From assembly GCA_020200995.1 (NCBI GenBank), contig JAIVHQ010000257.1, positions 1 through 6,354 of the forward strand: a stretch of 6,354 nucleotides of DNA, written 5' to 3'. Positions 1 to 6,243 of the stretch are shown here, piece after piece. The stretch comes from Flavobacteriales bacterium. Lineage in GTDB: Bacteria > Bacteroidota > Bacteroidia > Flavobacteriales_D > Cryomorphaceae. The notes under the pieces were generated by a model, which had not been told where the DNA came from, ran no database searches, and worked only from the letters and a program-made list of their open reading frames with translations. A program made the translations under genes and the position numbers. Numbering within the stretch: position 1 is the first letter of the stretch; each line of letters begins with the position of its first letter.

Positions 1-2628
1 GAAATAGACGGCATCACGAAGAAAAAGGTGTACGACGGAACAATAGAAGCCTTTCATCCCAACGGTCAGCTTCAAAGAAGTGTTGAATACGACATGGGCA
101 AAATTCACGGCTATCGGGAATTTTATCACGACAACGGACAGCTGCGCAGCAAACAAGAATACATCTCGGGTCAACCCACAGGACCTTTGATCGAGTATGA
201 TGAAAACGGACAGAAATACTCGGAAAAACACTTTGAAATACTCGAAATAGACGGCCGAACCAAGGGCCTCGAACACGGGTGGGCAAGGCGGTGGAAAGAC
301 GGTGTCCTGGTTTCTGAAGATTTCATGCAATACGGCAAAGCAGAGGGAACATCAAGGAGTTGGTACAACGACGGAACCCTTAAGTACGAGATCAATTTCA
401 CCGAGGGCTTGTTCGACGGTGAGAAGTCTACATATTATCCCGACGGAAAGAAAGAGTCCATCAACCGCTACCGCATTGTGCGGCTGAAGGAAGGATATGA
501 TGCGAATGTCATGTTCGGCTGGCAACTGGAATTCGAACCGGGGGATATGCTTTCCACAGCTACGTATTACGATTCTACCCAAACGGCCATTATCAAAAAA
601 ACATTTCACGACAATGAAATATTTGAATTGAAGTACAATGACTTGCTCACTCTTCGTTATGCTCCGAAAGGAACGCTTCAATCCCTTCGTTTAATTAGCA
701 AATACGGATATCCATTTTTCTCCGCTTCGTACTTCATGCACAGTGGCTTGAGCAACCTTCAGTTTTACATTCCCGACTCGCGCATTAAGCAGTACATTGA
801 CTACTCCTCTCAAGGCACCATCACTGCACGATACACCTATTCGCATAACGATTCCGATTCGAAGCACAGCGCAGCCTATGCGCAAGAGCTCACCGAAGCG
901 GTGGGCACCGAGCTCGTTCCGAATTCTTTTTACACCGACAGTGTAAAGCACGGAGACTACACCCTCCGCTTCGGCAACGGCGATGTCGCCGCACGAATGC
1001 ATTTTATCGAAGACGTGCCGCACGGCGAATTTTTATTCTATCACCCCTTAACCGGCGACACACTGCTGTACAGAAATTATATACACGGCAGGCAAATGGG
1101 TCCCTTTACGGAAAAATGGTCAGGCGAGCATACTCGACTCAGGGGAATTAAGCGGGAGGGCGAGCTGCCCGGTGACCTTGAGGAATACACATTTGACGGC
1201 AAGCCCTCCGCCAAAAGTATCGTTGACCCGACCGATGGTTCTGTGGATATTTTCTCCTACCATCCCAACGGTCAATTGAAAAGTCAGCGCAACGAATTGA
1301 AGCAGAGCGAATACACTTACAGCCCCGAAGGCGATCTGCTTTCAGAGCGCTTACCGCTCGAATCGGACTCAAGCAAAGTCAGGGTGGAAATGTTTTTCCC
1401 GAAGTCGGGCCTGCTGAAATCGCAAAGCTATTATTTCGGCGGACAGCGCGACAGCATTTGGACACGCTACCACCCCTCGGGCGAACTATTCGTGAAAGAG
1501 ACTTACCGAGACAACGAGCGGAACGGGATGTACGAAGAGTACACGGAAGACGGCACCCTAAGAACGAAAGGCATTTTCCGGGAAGGAAAAAAACACGGCG
1601 AATGGACGGAACCGACGGACGGAGAAATGAAAACCGTGCTCTACAAAAACGGTAAACGCGAGGTTCTGCTTCCCGAGAAAGCCTGCGCGTGTATCGATAC
1701 CACCCGCGCAGCCGTCAAATACCTCATGCCCCGTGTGGATGATTTGATCGACTACGCCACGATGAGCAGCTATTTGCCGACCTATCTGAAACCTGTGGAC
1801 AGCCTCAATTTCAGCGCGCTGTTTAACATCAACCTCTACACCGGCGGAAACCGAAACTACAAGACCTCCGATTTCACTCTCATCACTTACAATAAGATCG
1901 CATTCAACATCCCGGAGGACAAACAATTGCAACTCACACTCAACCCGTGTCTCACCAAAGGGTATCCGAGTGAGATTCAGGTATCGACCCAATTCATTGA
2001 GGAGACCAAACAAGTAACCGGACGAATTCGCCCGAAAAGGATAGGAGTGTCATTTCTAAAGGGACAGGTGAAAAGTGCCGACGAGAATTACGAACACTTC
2101 ACCGCGCTCCGAAACATCAACAGCATACATCTGACCGAATCGGGTGCGCTTGAACTCAGCACTTCATCCGATAAAGCTGCGTGCTATACAAAGGCTCGCA
2201 TCGGCGACAATCTGGAGATTGAGGTGGAAGATGCTCAAATCAGTTTGTTCTATGATAGAAACATGATTCACACGTATCCGACAGCCAAACAATTGGAGTT
2301 ATTTGAGGCCGAGCGCAAATGTTTCCGCGGTCTTGTGGTGCCTAAAGCAGTTGTAACCATTGCATCAGAAGTAGATGATACCGCTTTTGAATTTGCTTCA
2401 ACGCGTTCATTCTTGCTGCTCGGCGGTGCATTTGCCTCGGGTGAACTCACCGTTGCGGCACATCGACTCAATGATGGCGCCATAGAGGTGACCGATGTGA
2501 ACGGAACAGCACGCATCATCGACGTTGAAAAATTCAAACAGCAGTGGACCGCTCAAGGATTCAGCAGGCTTCGCATGGTCTACGACGATACTGAAAAAGC
2601 GCTTCTGATCAACTTTTTTATTGAGTAG
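1..2628 (+). CDS. MORN-repeat (MORN_2 / YwqK-like) protein, 5' end outside the window
   Basis: The reading frame is open from base 1. A GTG at 28 is a possible start, but the nine codons before it (EIDGITKKK) contain no stop and read like the end of another repeat. No signal peptide follows the GTG, so the true start is probably to the left. Counting from the GTG, MORN_2-type units lie at about 5-145 (FHPNGQL, YHDNGQL, YDENGQ, YNDGTLKYE, YYPDGKK) and again at about 305-545 (YHPNGQLKS, YHPSGELFVKETY, YTEDGTLRTKGIF, GKKHGEW). Between them, 150-300 is degenerate repeat sequence. Residues 550-866 form a different region that starts with a CACID motif and that I do not recognise. Such repeats make open beta-sheet scaffolds. 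Databases often call them 'YwqK family antitoxin', which is not evidence of toxin-antitoxin activity. The gene ends 3 bases before the next one. The repeat part is secure; the function is unknown. Confidence 0.9.
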   Translation, partial: EIDGITKKKVYDGTIEAFHPNGQLQRSVEYDMGKIHGYREFYHDNGQLRSKQEYISGQPTGPLIEYDENGQKYSEKHFEILEIDGRTKGLEHGWARRWKDGVLVSEDFMQYGKAEGTSRSWYNDGTLKYEINFTEGLFDGEKSTYYPDGKKESINRYRIVRLKEGYDANVMFGWQLEFEPGDMLSTATYYDSTQTAIIKKTFHDNEIFELKYNDLLTLRYAPKGTLQSLRLISKYGYPFFSASYFMHSGLSNLQFYIPDSRIKQYIDYSSQGTITARYTYSHNDSDSKHSAAYAQELTEAVGTELVPNSFYTDSVKHGDYTLRFGNGDVAARMHFIEDVPHGEFLFYHPLTGDTLLYRNYIHGRQMGPFTEKWSGEHTRLRGIKREGELPGDLEEYTFDGKPSAKSIVDPTDGSVDIFSYHPNGQLKSQRNELKQSEYTYSPEGDLLSERLPLESDSSKVRVEMFFPKSGLLKSQSYYFGGQRDSIWTRYHPSGELFVKETYRDNERNGMYEEYTEDGTLRTKGIFREGKKHGEWTEPTDGEMKTVLYKNGKREVLLPEKACACIDTTRAAVKYLMPRVDDLIDYATMSSYLPTYLKPVDSLNFSALFNINLYTGGNRNYKTSDFTLITYNKIAFNIPEDKQLQLTLNPCLTKGYPSEIQVSTQFIEETKQVTGRIRPKRIGVSFLKGQVKSADENYEHFTALRNINSIHLTESGALELSTSSDKAACYTKARIGDNLEIEVEDAQISLFYDRNMIHTYPTAKQLELFEAERKCFRGLVVPKAVVTIASEVDDTAFEFASTRSFLLLGGAFASGELTVAAHRLNDGAIEVTDVNGTARIIDVEKFKQQWTAQGFSRLRMVYDDTEKALLINFFIE

Positions 2629-2631
2629 CAT

Positions 2632-4359
2632 ATGAAAATCGGTGACTTGACTTTATGGATTGCGGCATTCTTCATTTTCTTTTCGGGAAATGCGTTGAAA
2701 TCGCAAGTCATCTACGATGTATTTGCGGAAAAGGAATTGAACTGTGAACCGGCCTCGGTGAATATCACTCCCGAATACCTCGAAGTCTCGGGAGGTATAC
2801 CCGTGACGTATTTCCAAACAACTGCCCCTGAAAATGTTGCGCAGAAATCGGTCAACGAGGCCCTGTTGCCGCTCTGCCGAAAATTCACGGATGATGAGTC
2901 TGACCACCTTCGGCTGTTGATCGAATTGAAGCCGCGGCTCGCCGTCTTCGAAGAAATGCAGGGCAGCGGGAATACCTTTTTCGGTCGTCAAACATCAGCG
3001 AGCAGTGTTATGGCTGATTTAAAGTCCATCACTTGCGAACCCGTTTCTTTAGTCAACGGGAGGTTGTTTTTTTCTATTCGGTACGACTTTAAAGTTGCGG
3101 ACACCTACGTAAGGGAAGAGGATGATCCTTCCGTTCACCACTACTACATTGCCGATTTGAAAACCGGTTCCATTACACGTCACAAAAGGGCGTGCAGCCC
3201 CTCTGCGGCAGATAAAGTGATGGCCTTGATCAACACGCGGCTCAATGCGCAGTACCACTTGCGCAAATCAGAAGTCAGCCTGAAATCATTGGAACCCCTT
3301 TCGCCGAATAAACCCCTGTATGCGGGGGCTGACTTTTCCGCCTACGGCAATATCGGCACTCAGATAGATTTGACTGAAGCGGATTTTGTCTGGAAGGGCT
3401 TTGGCCTCACCGTTCGTTTTCCCGAGTATTCCGAAAGTTCAAAAATTTACGACGGACGACCGTTTGAACTTTTTCTGCCTTTCGACGAGGCGAAGGAGGT
3501 GACAAGGCTGCTGAGCGGATTTGGGTTTGTATCCAATTTGAAACCAAAGGCCTCGACATACAGCGATTTTAGCTTTTTAACCCCCTTAGGGACGTTCGAA
3601 ACCATGAGTAAACCTCCTAATACAGACCTTTTGCTCGAGCAAATTCAAGACCGAATCCCGAAAAACCTGACCATCGAAACTTACCAATTTCTAAACAACG
3701 GTGAACGGTCTTTGTATTCCGCTCAAACGCTGCTATTCGATTCACTCGGCCGTGTCGCAGAGTCGACCACTGAGAATAAAGGCGGCAAATTGAAGGAACG
3801 CGTTGTATATACCCGCGACGGCGAAGGAAGATTAACGGTAAAGCACACCAATACCCGCAGGGAATCGGCTGAAAGATTTGGTTATGACAATTCTGGGAAT
3901 CTCACCGTCCATGAGCAAATCAACGAATACGAATCGGGTGTGTCCTATGCCTTTTACACGGGCAGCTACGCCTACGTGTACCACACAGAAAACAACGACT
4001 TCCAAAAATTCGAAAAACGGGCCAATGAGCTATGCGACAAGAGCATATGTTACATTCTCAATGACCGGAACCAAGTCATCGGGATATCAGAAAGTTTTGC
4101 CATGATGGGGTACGCACAAATCGGGTACGACCAAAACAACAAGCTGACAGAGATTCATCGAGCCAACGAGGATGAGCATGTTTACGTGATCTATGACGAC
4201 CGCGGCCGACTTCAATCCAGATCGAGCCAAAGAGGCGTTGAAAAGGGTCAAGAGTCGCTTTTCTATTACAAGGACGACTCAAATTTACCTTTTGAAAGCA
4301 CGCACTCGGGTATAGGCTTTCTAGATAAATACCTGGAAGTGTATTCGTGGGAGTATTGA
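2632..4359 (+). CDS. Exported protein: DUF4163/DUF3298-like N-terminal half, YD-repeat-like C-terminal half
   Basis: Translation gives 575 residues. ATG at 2632 is supported by the signal peptide it exposes: Lys2, hydrophobic core LTLWIAAFFIFF (6-17), likely cleavage after Ala21 or Ser24 (NALKS|Q). There is no lipobox cysteine, so a periplasmic or secreted protein is likely. Residues 57-140 (PVTYFQTTAPENV, QKSVNEALLPL) recall DUF4163. Residues 138-295 recall DUF3298: FFSIRYDF, YYIADLKTGSITR, then DFVWKGFGLTVRFPEY and GRPFELFLPFDEAKEV, matching the family's 'GlvfyF.pYe ... f.ipy.elk' ending. That pair forms the ectodomain of RsiV and PdaC. Residues 350-540 contain repeated YD-like strands (LFDSLGRVAE, YTRDGEGRLTV, GYDNSGNLTV, GYDQNNKLTEI, YDDRGRLQSR) as in RHS proteins, but without the RHS core or a toxin tip. 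No Shine-Dalgarno sequence precedes the start, which follows the upstream stop by 3 bases, so translational coupling is likely. The DUF assignment is from memory of the family pattern. Confidence 0.9.
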   Translation: MKIGDLTLWIAAFFIFFSGNALKSQVIYDVFAEKELNCEPASVNITPEYLEVSGGIPVTYFQTTAPENVAQKSVNEALLPLCRKFTDDESDHLRLLIELKPRLAVFEEMQGSGNTFFGRQTSASSVMADLKSITCEPVSLVNGRLFFSIRYDFKVADTYVREEDDPSVHHYYIADLKTGSITRHKRACSPSAADKVMALINTRLNAQYHLRKSEVSLKSLEPLSPNKPLYAGADFSAYGNIGTQIDLTEADFVWKGFGLTVRFPEYSESSKIYDGRPFELFLPFDEAKEVTRLLSGFGFVSNLKPKASTYSDFSFLTPLGTFETMSKPPNTDLLLEQIQDRIPKNLTIETYQFLNNGERSLYSAQTLLFDSLGRVAESTTENKGGKLKERVVYTRDGEGRLTVKHTNTRRESAERFGYDNSGNLTVHEQINEYESGVSYAFYTGSYAYVYHTENNDFQKFEKRANELCDKSICYILNDRNQVIGISESFAMMGYAQIGYDQNNKLTEIHRANEDEHVYVIYDDRGRLQSRSSQRGVEKGQESLFYYKDDSNLPFESTHSGIGFLDKYLEVYSWEY

Positions 4360-4363
4360 CGAA

Positions 4364-4419
4364 ATCATCCTTGAAAATCAGAAATCCATTTTTCGCACGA
4401 TCATCCTTGAAAATTAGAA
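4364..4419 (+). repeat. Two 20-base direct repeats just after the exported-protein gene
   Basis: The sequence starting atcatccttgaaaat occurs at 4364-4383 and 4400-4419. The copies agree at 19 of 20 positions (C versus T at position 16) and start 36 bases apart. The similarity ends after the 20th base, so this is a short repeat and not a longer tandem unit. The first copy begins 5 bases after the TGA stop. The second copy supplies most of the left arm of the hairpin at 4405-4441. Only two copies are visible. Confidence 0.75.
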
Positions 4420-4441
4420 TTTAAATTTCTAAATATCAAGG
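4405..4441 (+). terminator. AT-rich stem-loop, probable 3' end of the plus-strand operon
   Basis: The left arm at 4405-4419 (ccttga, aaa, ttagaa) pairs with the right arm at 4427-4441 (ttctaa, ata, tcaagg). Thirteen of 15 positions match, and the loop is seven bases (tttaaat). It lies 46 bases past the stop of the exported-protein gene, between convergent genes, where a terminator is expected. No clear T-run follows on the plus strand, so it could instead be an mRNA-end-protecting hairpin or a protein-binding inverted repeat. Confidence 0.5.
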
Positions 4442-4494
4442 TTACAATTTAGTCATGTTACTGGATTGCGCAAAATTTTCAATTGGATTTACAG

Positions 4495-4512
4495 AGGGAA
4501 CCCGAGGTCCCT
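4495..4512. other. GC-rich stem-loop
   Basis: Bases 4495-4499 (aggga) pair with 4508-4512 (tccct), and 4501-4502 (cc) with 4506-4507 (gg). A4500 is bulged and the loop is CGA. This gives a compact seven-base-pair stem. No T-run follows on either side, so a terminator role is not indicated. It lies 8 bases before the next hairpin. Confidence 0.4.
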
Positions 4513-4520
4513 GCTTATTA

Positions 4521-4540
4521 TTGTTCAGTCCGGTGAACAA
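4521..4540. repeat. Perfect 7-base inverted repeat ttgttca / tgaacaa
   Basis: The arms at 4521-4527 and 4534-4540 are perfectly complementary around a six-base centre (gtccgg). The arm sequence is identical to the outer seven bases of the large palindrome at 5932-5983, on the other side of the ATPase gene. It could be a second, shorter binding site for the same protein, a boundary mark of a cassette containing the ATPase, or a coincidence. Confidence 0.45.
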
Positions 4541-4641
4541 AATTTGGTGAATTTGTGGTGTGCTATGGACAAATTGGTGTTGGAAATGAAATTTCTATAT
4601 CACCGGAGTCCGACTATAAGCAGGCGATTTCTATATACTGA

Positions 4642-4665
4642 CCAAAGTGCCGAAGCCGGCTTTGG
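4642..4665 (-). terminator. Stem-loop downstream of the ATPase gene, possible terminator
   Basis: Read on the minus strand, ccaaag pairs with ctttgg as an outer 6-bp stem. Inside it, ccg pairs with cgg around a gctt tetraloop, with a two-base CA bulge on the 3' side. It starts about 40 bases past the ATPase stop, a plausible terminator position. The following minus-strand bases (tcagtatatag) are not a T-run, so efficient intrinsic termination is not assured. The same bases also form a near-palindrome centred at 4657/4658. Confidence 0.4.
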
Positions 4666-4705
4666 CATCACCACTATTTCAGGAAAACAAATTCATAACC
4701 AATTC

Positions 4706-5914
4706 TCAATAAGTGAATCCGAACAGCCAAAGCGGAATTTTACTCCATGCGCCATATTCAATATCATCCACAGCCAAATAAGCATCTTTCAGCCCTTTGA
4801 TCTGTTTTGTCGGCTTCGACTTCCCCCCGATTTCGAAAGTGTATTTTTCGTCCACAAGAAAATCTCCTTGTTGGGTGTACTGCAAATCATGTTTGTAAGA
4901 AACTTGATTGGCAAAGAAGGCCTCCCGCAAATTACCTTGGTTGACCCCGGCGGGATTGAGCGCGTACATCAGATTTGTATTGTCGAGATAAATCTTTTGA
5001 GGCTTTTGAAGTTTGCTGATTCCACCGGCTTCTTTGAACAGGTTTCGCGTTAGCTTAACTTCATCGAGGTAGTGCAGGTAGGACAACAAAGTCCTGCGAT
5101 CAATGCCAATTCGTTCGCTCAGTTTTGACACATTTGGGACAAAAGGCACTGAGGCTGCAATGATGACCATCAATTGCTTCAAGCGACGGATGTAGCTCAG
5201 GTCGATACTCCTGAGCATGGGAAGCTCAATCTCCAGAATCATATTGACCACTTCATTTATCCTGTGCGAATACAATTCGGGCTGCTCGAGATAAAAAGGA
5301 TAGTAACCCTGCACAAGGTACTTGTCAAAATAATGCAGGGGCTTCACCTTTTGGCTTATTTCGGATGAAATTTCACCGTGGTTTTCAAGGATCTCAGTTA
5401 ACTCGTACGGTTGGAAGTTTGTGCCTGATTCGATGGCAATAAATTCCCGCAAAGAGAGTCCTTGCATTTCGTAAACGATCGCACGTCGGCTGAGGTCAGC
5501 ACGTGCGTTGAGTATTTCAAGCAAAGAAGAGCCGGTAAATACGATTTTCAATTCCGGATACAGGTCATAGCAGTTTTTCAATTCAACTGCCCAGTGCTTG
5601 TATTTGTGAACCTCATCCAGAAACAGAAATTTTCCTCCCTGCTTTACGAAAGATTCAGCGAGATCGATCAGAGAGGTGTCCGAAAAAGCTATCCTGTCAA
5701 GTGATACGTAGAGTGTTTTGTCAAGGGCCTGCCCGAGGTGGTCACGGATGTATTGCAACATCATCACGGTTTTGCCTACTCCCCTCGGCCCTTTAATTCC
5801 TATGAGCCTCGGCTCCCAATTGATCATATCCATCACACCCCGCACAAAACCTTGCGGAACAGACTTTAGCAAACTCCTGAATTGCTGCGTTAACTGATCA
5901 ATCAACGGATCCAT
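4706..5914 (-). CDS. AAA_14/DUF4143-type ATPase with winged helix and PD-(D/E)XK-like C-terminus
   Basis: Translation gives 402 residues, a full length for this family. Walker A is GPRGVGKT at 42-49. Walker B with catalytic acid is FLFLDEVH at 96-103. A sensor-1-like strand is IVFTGSS at 124-130, followed by DLSRRA at 140-145, a likely arginine-finger region. A helix-turn-helix/winged-helix segment lies at about 260-292 (KLSERIGIDRRTLLSYL). The C-terminal DUF4143 part ends with DFLVDEKYTFEIGGKSKP at 351-368, where Asp351, Glu361 and Lys365 fit a PD-(D/E)XK-like arrangement. The ATG at 5914 is favoured because the residues before Walker A (MDPLIDQLTQQFRSLL to WEPRLIGIKG) match the usual N-terminus of relatives. 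The gene stands alone. No toxin, nuclease or receptor partner is adjacent. The biological role of the family is not established; relatives are annotated only as ATP-binding proteins and often occur in many copies per genome. A cytoplasmic ATPase is secure; DNA or nuclease action is inference. Confidence 0.93.
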   Translation of the reverse strand: MDPLIDQLTQQFRSLLKSVPQGFVRGVMDMINWEPRLIGIKGPRGVGKTVMMLQYIRDHLGQALDKTLYVSLDRIAFSDTSLIDLAESFVKQGGKFLFLDEVHKYKHWAVELKNCYDLYPELKIVFTGSSLLEILNARADLSRRAIVYEMQGLSLREFIAIESGTNFQPYELTEILENHGEISSEISQKVKPLHYFDKYLVQGYYPFYLEQPELYSHRINEVVNMILEIELPMLRSIDLSYIRRLKQLMVIIAASVPFVPNVSKLSERIGIDRRTLLSYLHYLDEVKLTRNLFKEAGGISKLQKPQKIYLDNTNLMYALNPAGVNQGNLREAFFANQVSYKHDLQYTQQGDFLVDEKYTFEIGGKSKPTKQIKGLKDAYLAVDDIEYGAWSKIPLWLFGFTY

Positions 5915-5918
5915 GAGT

Positions 5919-5952
5919 CAAATATAGCATTTTGTTCATCTCATTACACAAA
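5919..5952 (-). promoter_or_regulatory. Bacteroidota-type promoter of the ATPase gene
   Basis: On the minus strand, TATATTTG at 5926-5919 fits the -7 consensus TAnnTTTG. TTTG at 5952-5949 fits the -33 element, with 22 bases between them, within the range known for Bacteroidota. Only four bases separate the -7 box from the ATG, so transcription would start at or very near the start codon and the mRNA would be leaderless or nearly so. The -33 box lies inside the left arm of the large palindrome, and the rest of that arm fills most of the promoter spacer. Confidence 0.6.
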
Positions 5953-5983
5953 ATAATGATATTTTGTGTAATGAGATGAACAA
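5932..5983. repeat. Perfect inverted repeat with 24-base arms, probable operator
   Basis: Arms 5932-5955 and 5960-5983 are complementary at all 24 positions around a four-base centre (atga). The symmetry stops at 5931/5984. It is AT-rich, starting ttgttcatctcattacac. The left edge is 18 bases upstream of the ATPase start codon. On both strands it overlaps promoter-like elements, so binding of a dimer or tetramer would block transcription. If transcribed, it would instead form a very stable cruciform or hairpin. Perfect conservation of such long arms suggests either recent formation or strong selection. Confidence 0.9.
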
Positions 5984-5995
5984 TTAATAGGTTTG
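5963..5995 (+). promoter_or_regulatory. Possible divergent promoter reading rightward
   Basis: On the plus strand, TTTG at 5963-5966 and TAGGTTTG at 5988-5995 fit the -33 and -7 consensus with 21 bases between them. This nearly mirrors the ATPase promoter about the palindrome. The -33 box is the exact symmetry mate of the other one, but the -7 box lies outside the palindrome and is therefore not forced by symmetry. The expected transcript would begin near 6001 and run into the palindrome-rich region. No convincing protein lies downstream on this strand. Confidence 0.35.
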
Positions 5996-6105
5996 GTAGG
6001 ATAGAGACGCCGGAATCAGGGACTTTCTTCATCCCTGCTATGACCCATGACCAAAAGCCAAGACTTTCATGCCTGCAAAACATTGTCACCAACGCCGACG
6101 CTCGA

Positions 6106-6200
6106 CTCCGGCGAGTGTGGATCGCCTGAGCCTCCGGCTTATTGCTAATTTCTCACTCCAAATTTCAACCGGTAACCGGGATTTTCAAAAGGCCGGAGGC
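6106..6200. repeat. REP-like GC-rich palindrome cluster (CTCCGGC / GCCGGAG)
   Basis: CTCCGGC occurs at 6106-6112 and 6132-6138, and its complement GCCGGAG at 6192-6198. A variant, GCCGGAA, lies at 6009-6015. The best pair is gcctccggc (6130-6138) with gccggaggc (6192-6200), nine perfect base pairs enclosing 53 bases. Together with the hairpin at 6211-6235 this resembles repetitive extragenic palindromes. Whether it repeats elsewhere in the genome cannot be seen from one window. Confidence 0.5.
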
Positions 6201-6210
6201 CATAGTTACT

Positions 6211-6235
6211 GTCGCCACGCTAAAGACGTGGCGAC
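6211..6235 (-). terminator. Perfect 9-bp GC-rich hairpin at the 3' end of the right-hand gene
   Basis: Bases 6211-6219 (gtcgccacg) pair perfectly with 6227-6235 (cgtggcgac) around a seven-base loop. On the minus strand it begins 8 bases after the TAG stop of the gene at the right edge. That position suits a terminator or a 3'-end-stabilising hairpin, but no T-run follows (agtaactatgg). The shape also suits a REP unit of the type mobilised by RAYT (IS200-like Y1) transposases. Confidence 0.55.
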
Positions 6236-6243
6236 GGCCACAT

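Larger units (their letters stand above)
4442..4705. other. Convergent non-coding region with several stem-loops and no supported gene
   Basis: No frame here reads like a protein on either strand. A plus-strand frame from a TTG at 4466 runs on into the antisense of the ATPase gene and resembles no family I know. Three inverted repeats are listed separately. In addition, tccggtg (4529-4535) is complementary to caccgga (4601-4607), and atttctatat occurs at 4591-4600 and 4627-4636. The region may be a structured RNA, the two 3' untranslated regions, or debris of an older insertion. The sequence does not decide between these. Confidence 0.5.
5996..6243. other. Non-coding, palindrome-rich spacer
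   Basis: No gene is supported here on either strand. A short plus-strand frame at 6069-6266 and a minus-strand frame at 5898-6092 run through palindromes and into neighbouring elements, and look non-biological. Visible structures include caggga / tccctg (6017-6022 and 6032-6037, nine-base loop), ccggt / accgg (6169-6173 and 6175-6179), the GCCGGAG family, and the strong hairpin at 6211-6235. The density of GC-rich inverted repeats is typical of REP-like extragenic sequence. Confidence 0.6.

Noticed and set aside
28..2628. Toxin-antitoxin system, from the usual 'YwqK family antitoxin' label of MORN_2 proteins
   Set aside because: The label is inherited annotation. No small toxin gene is adjacent, and the partner is a large exported protein.
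3700..4359. RHS polymorphic toxin with a C-terminal effector tip
   Set aside because: The YD-like strands are few and degenerate. There is no RHS core motif and no separate toxin domain after the last repeat.
4364..4636. CRISPR-like array suggested by two pairs of repeats with a 36-base step
   Set aside because: The two pairs have different sequences and only two copies each. There are no regular spacers and no cas genes in view.
4466..5053. 195-codon plus-strand frame from a TTG
   Set aside because: Most of it is antisense to the well-supported ATPase gene. It has no recognisable domain, and its first part runs through stem-loops.
5898..6092. 64-codon minus-strand frame spanning the palindrome
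   Set aside because: It translates the inverted repeat itself and overlaps the ATPase start. It is better explained as non-coding spacer.
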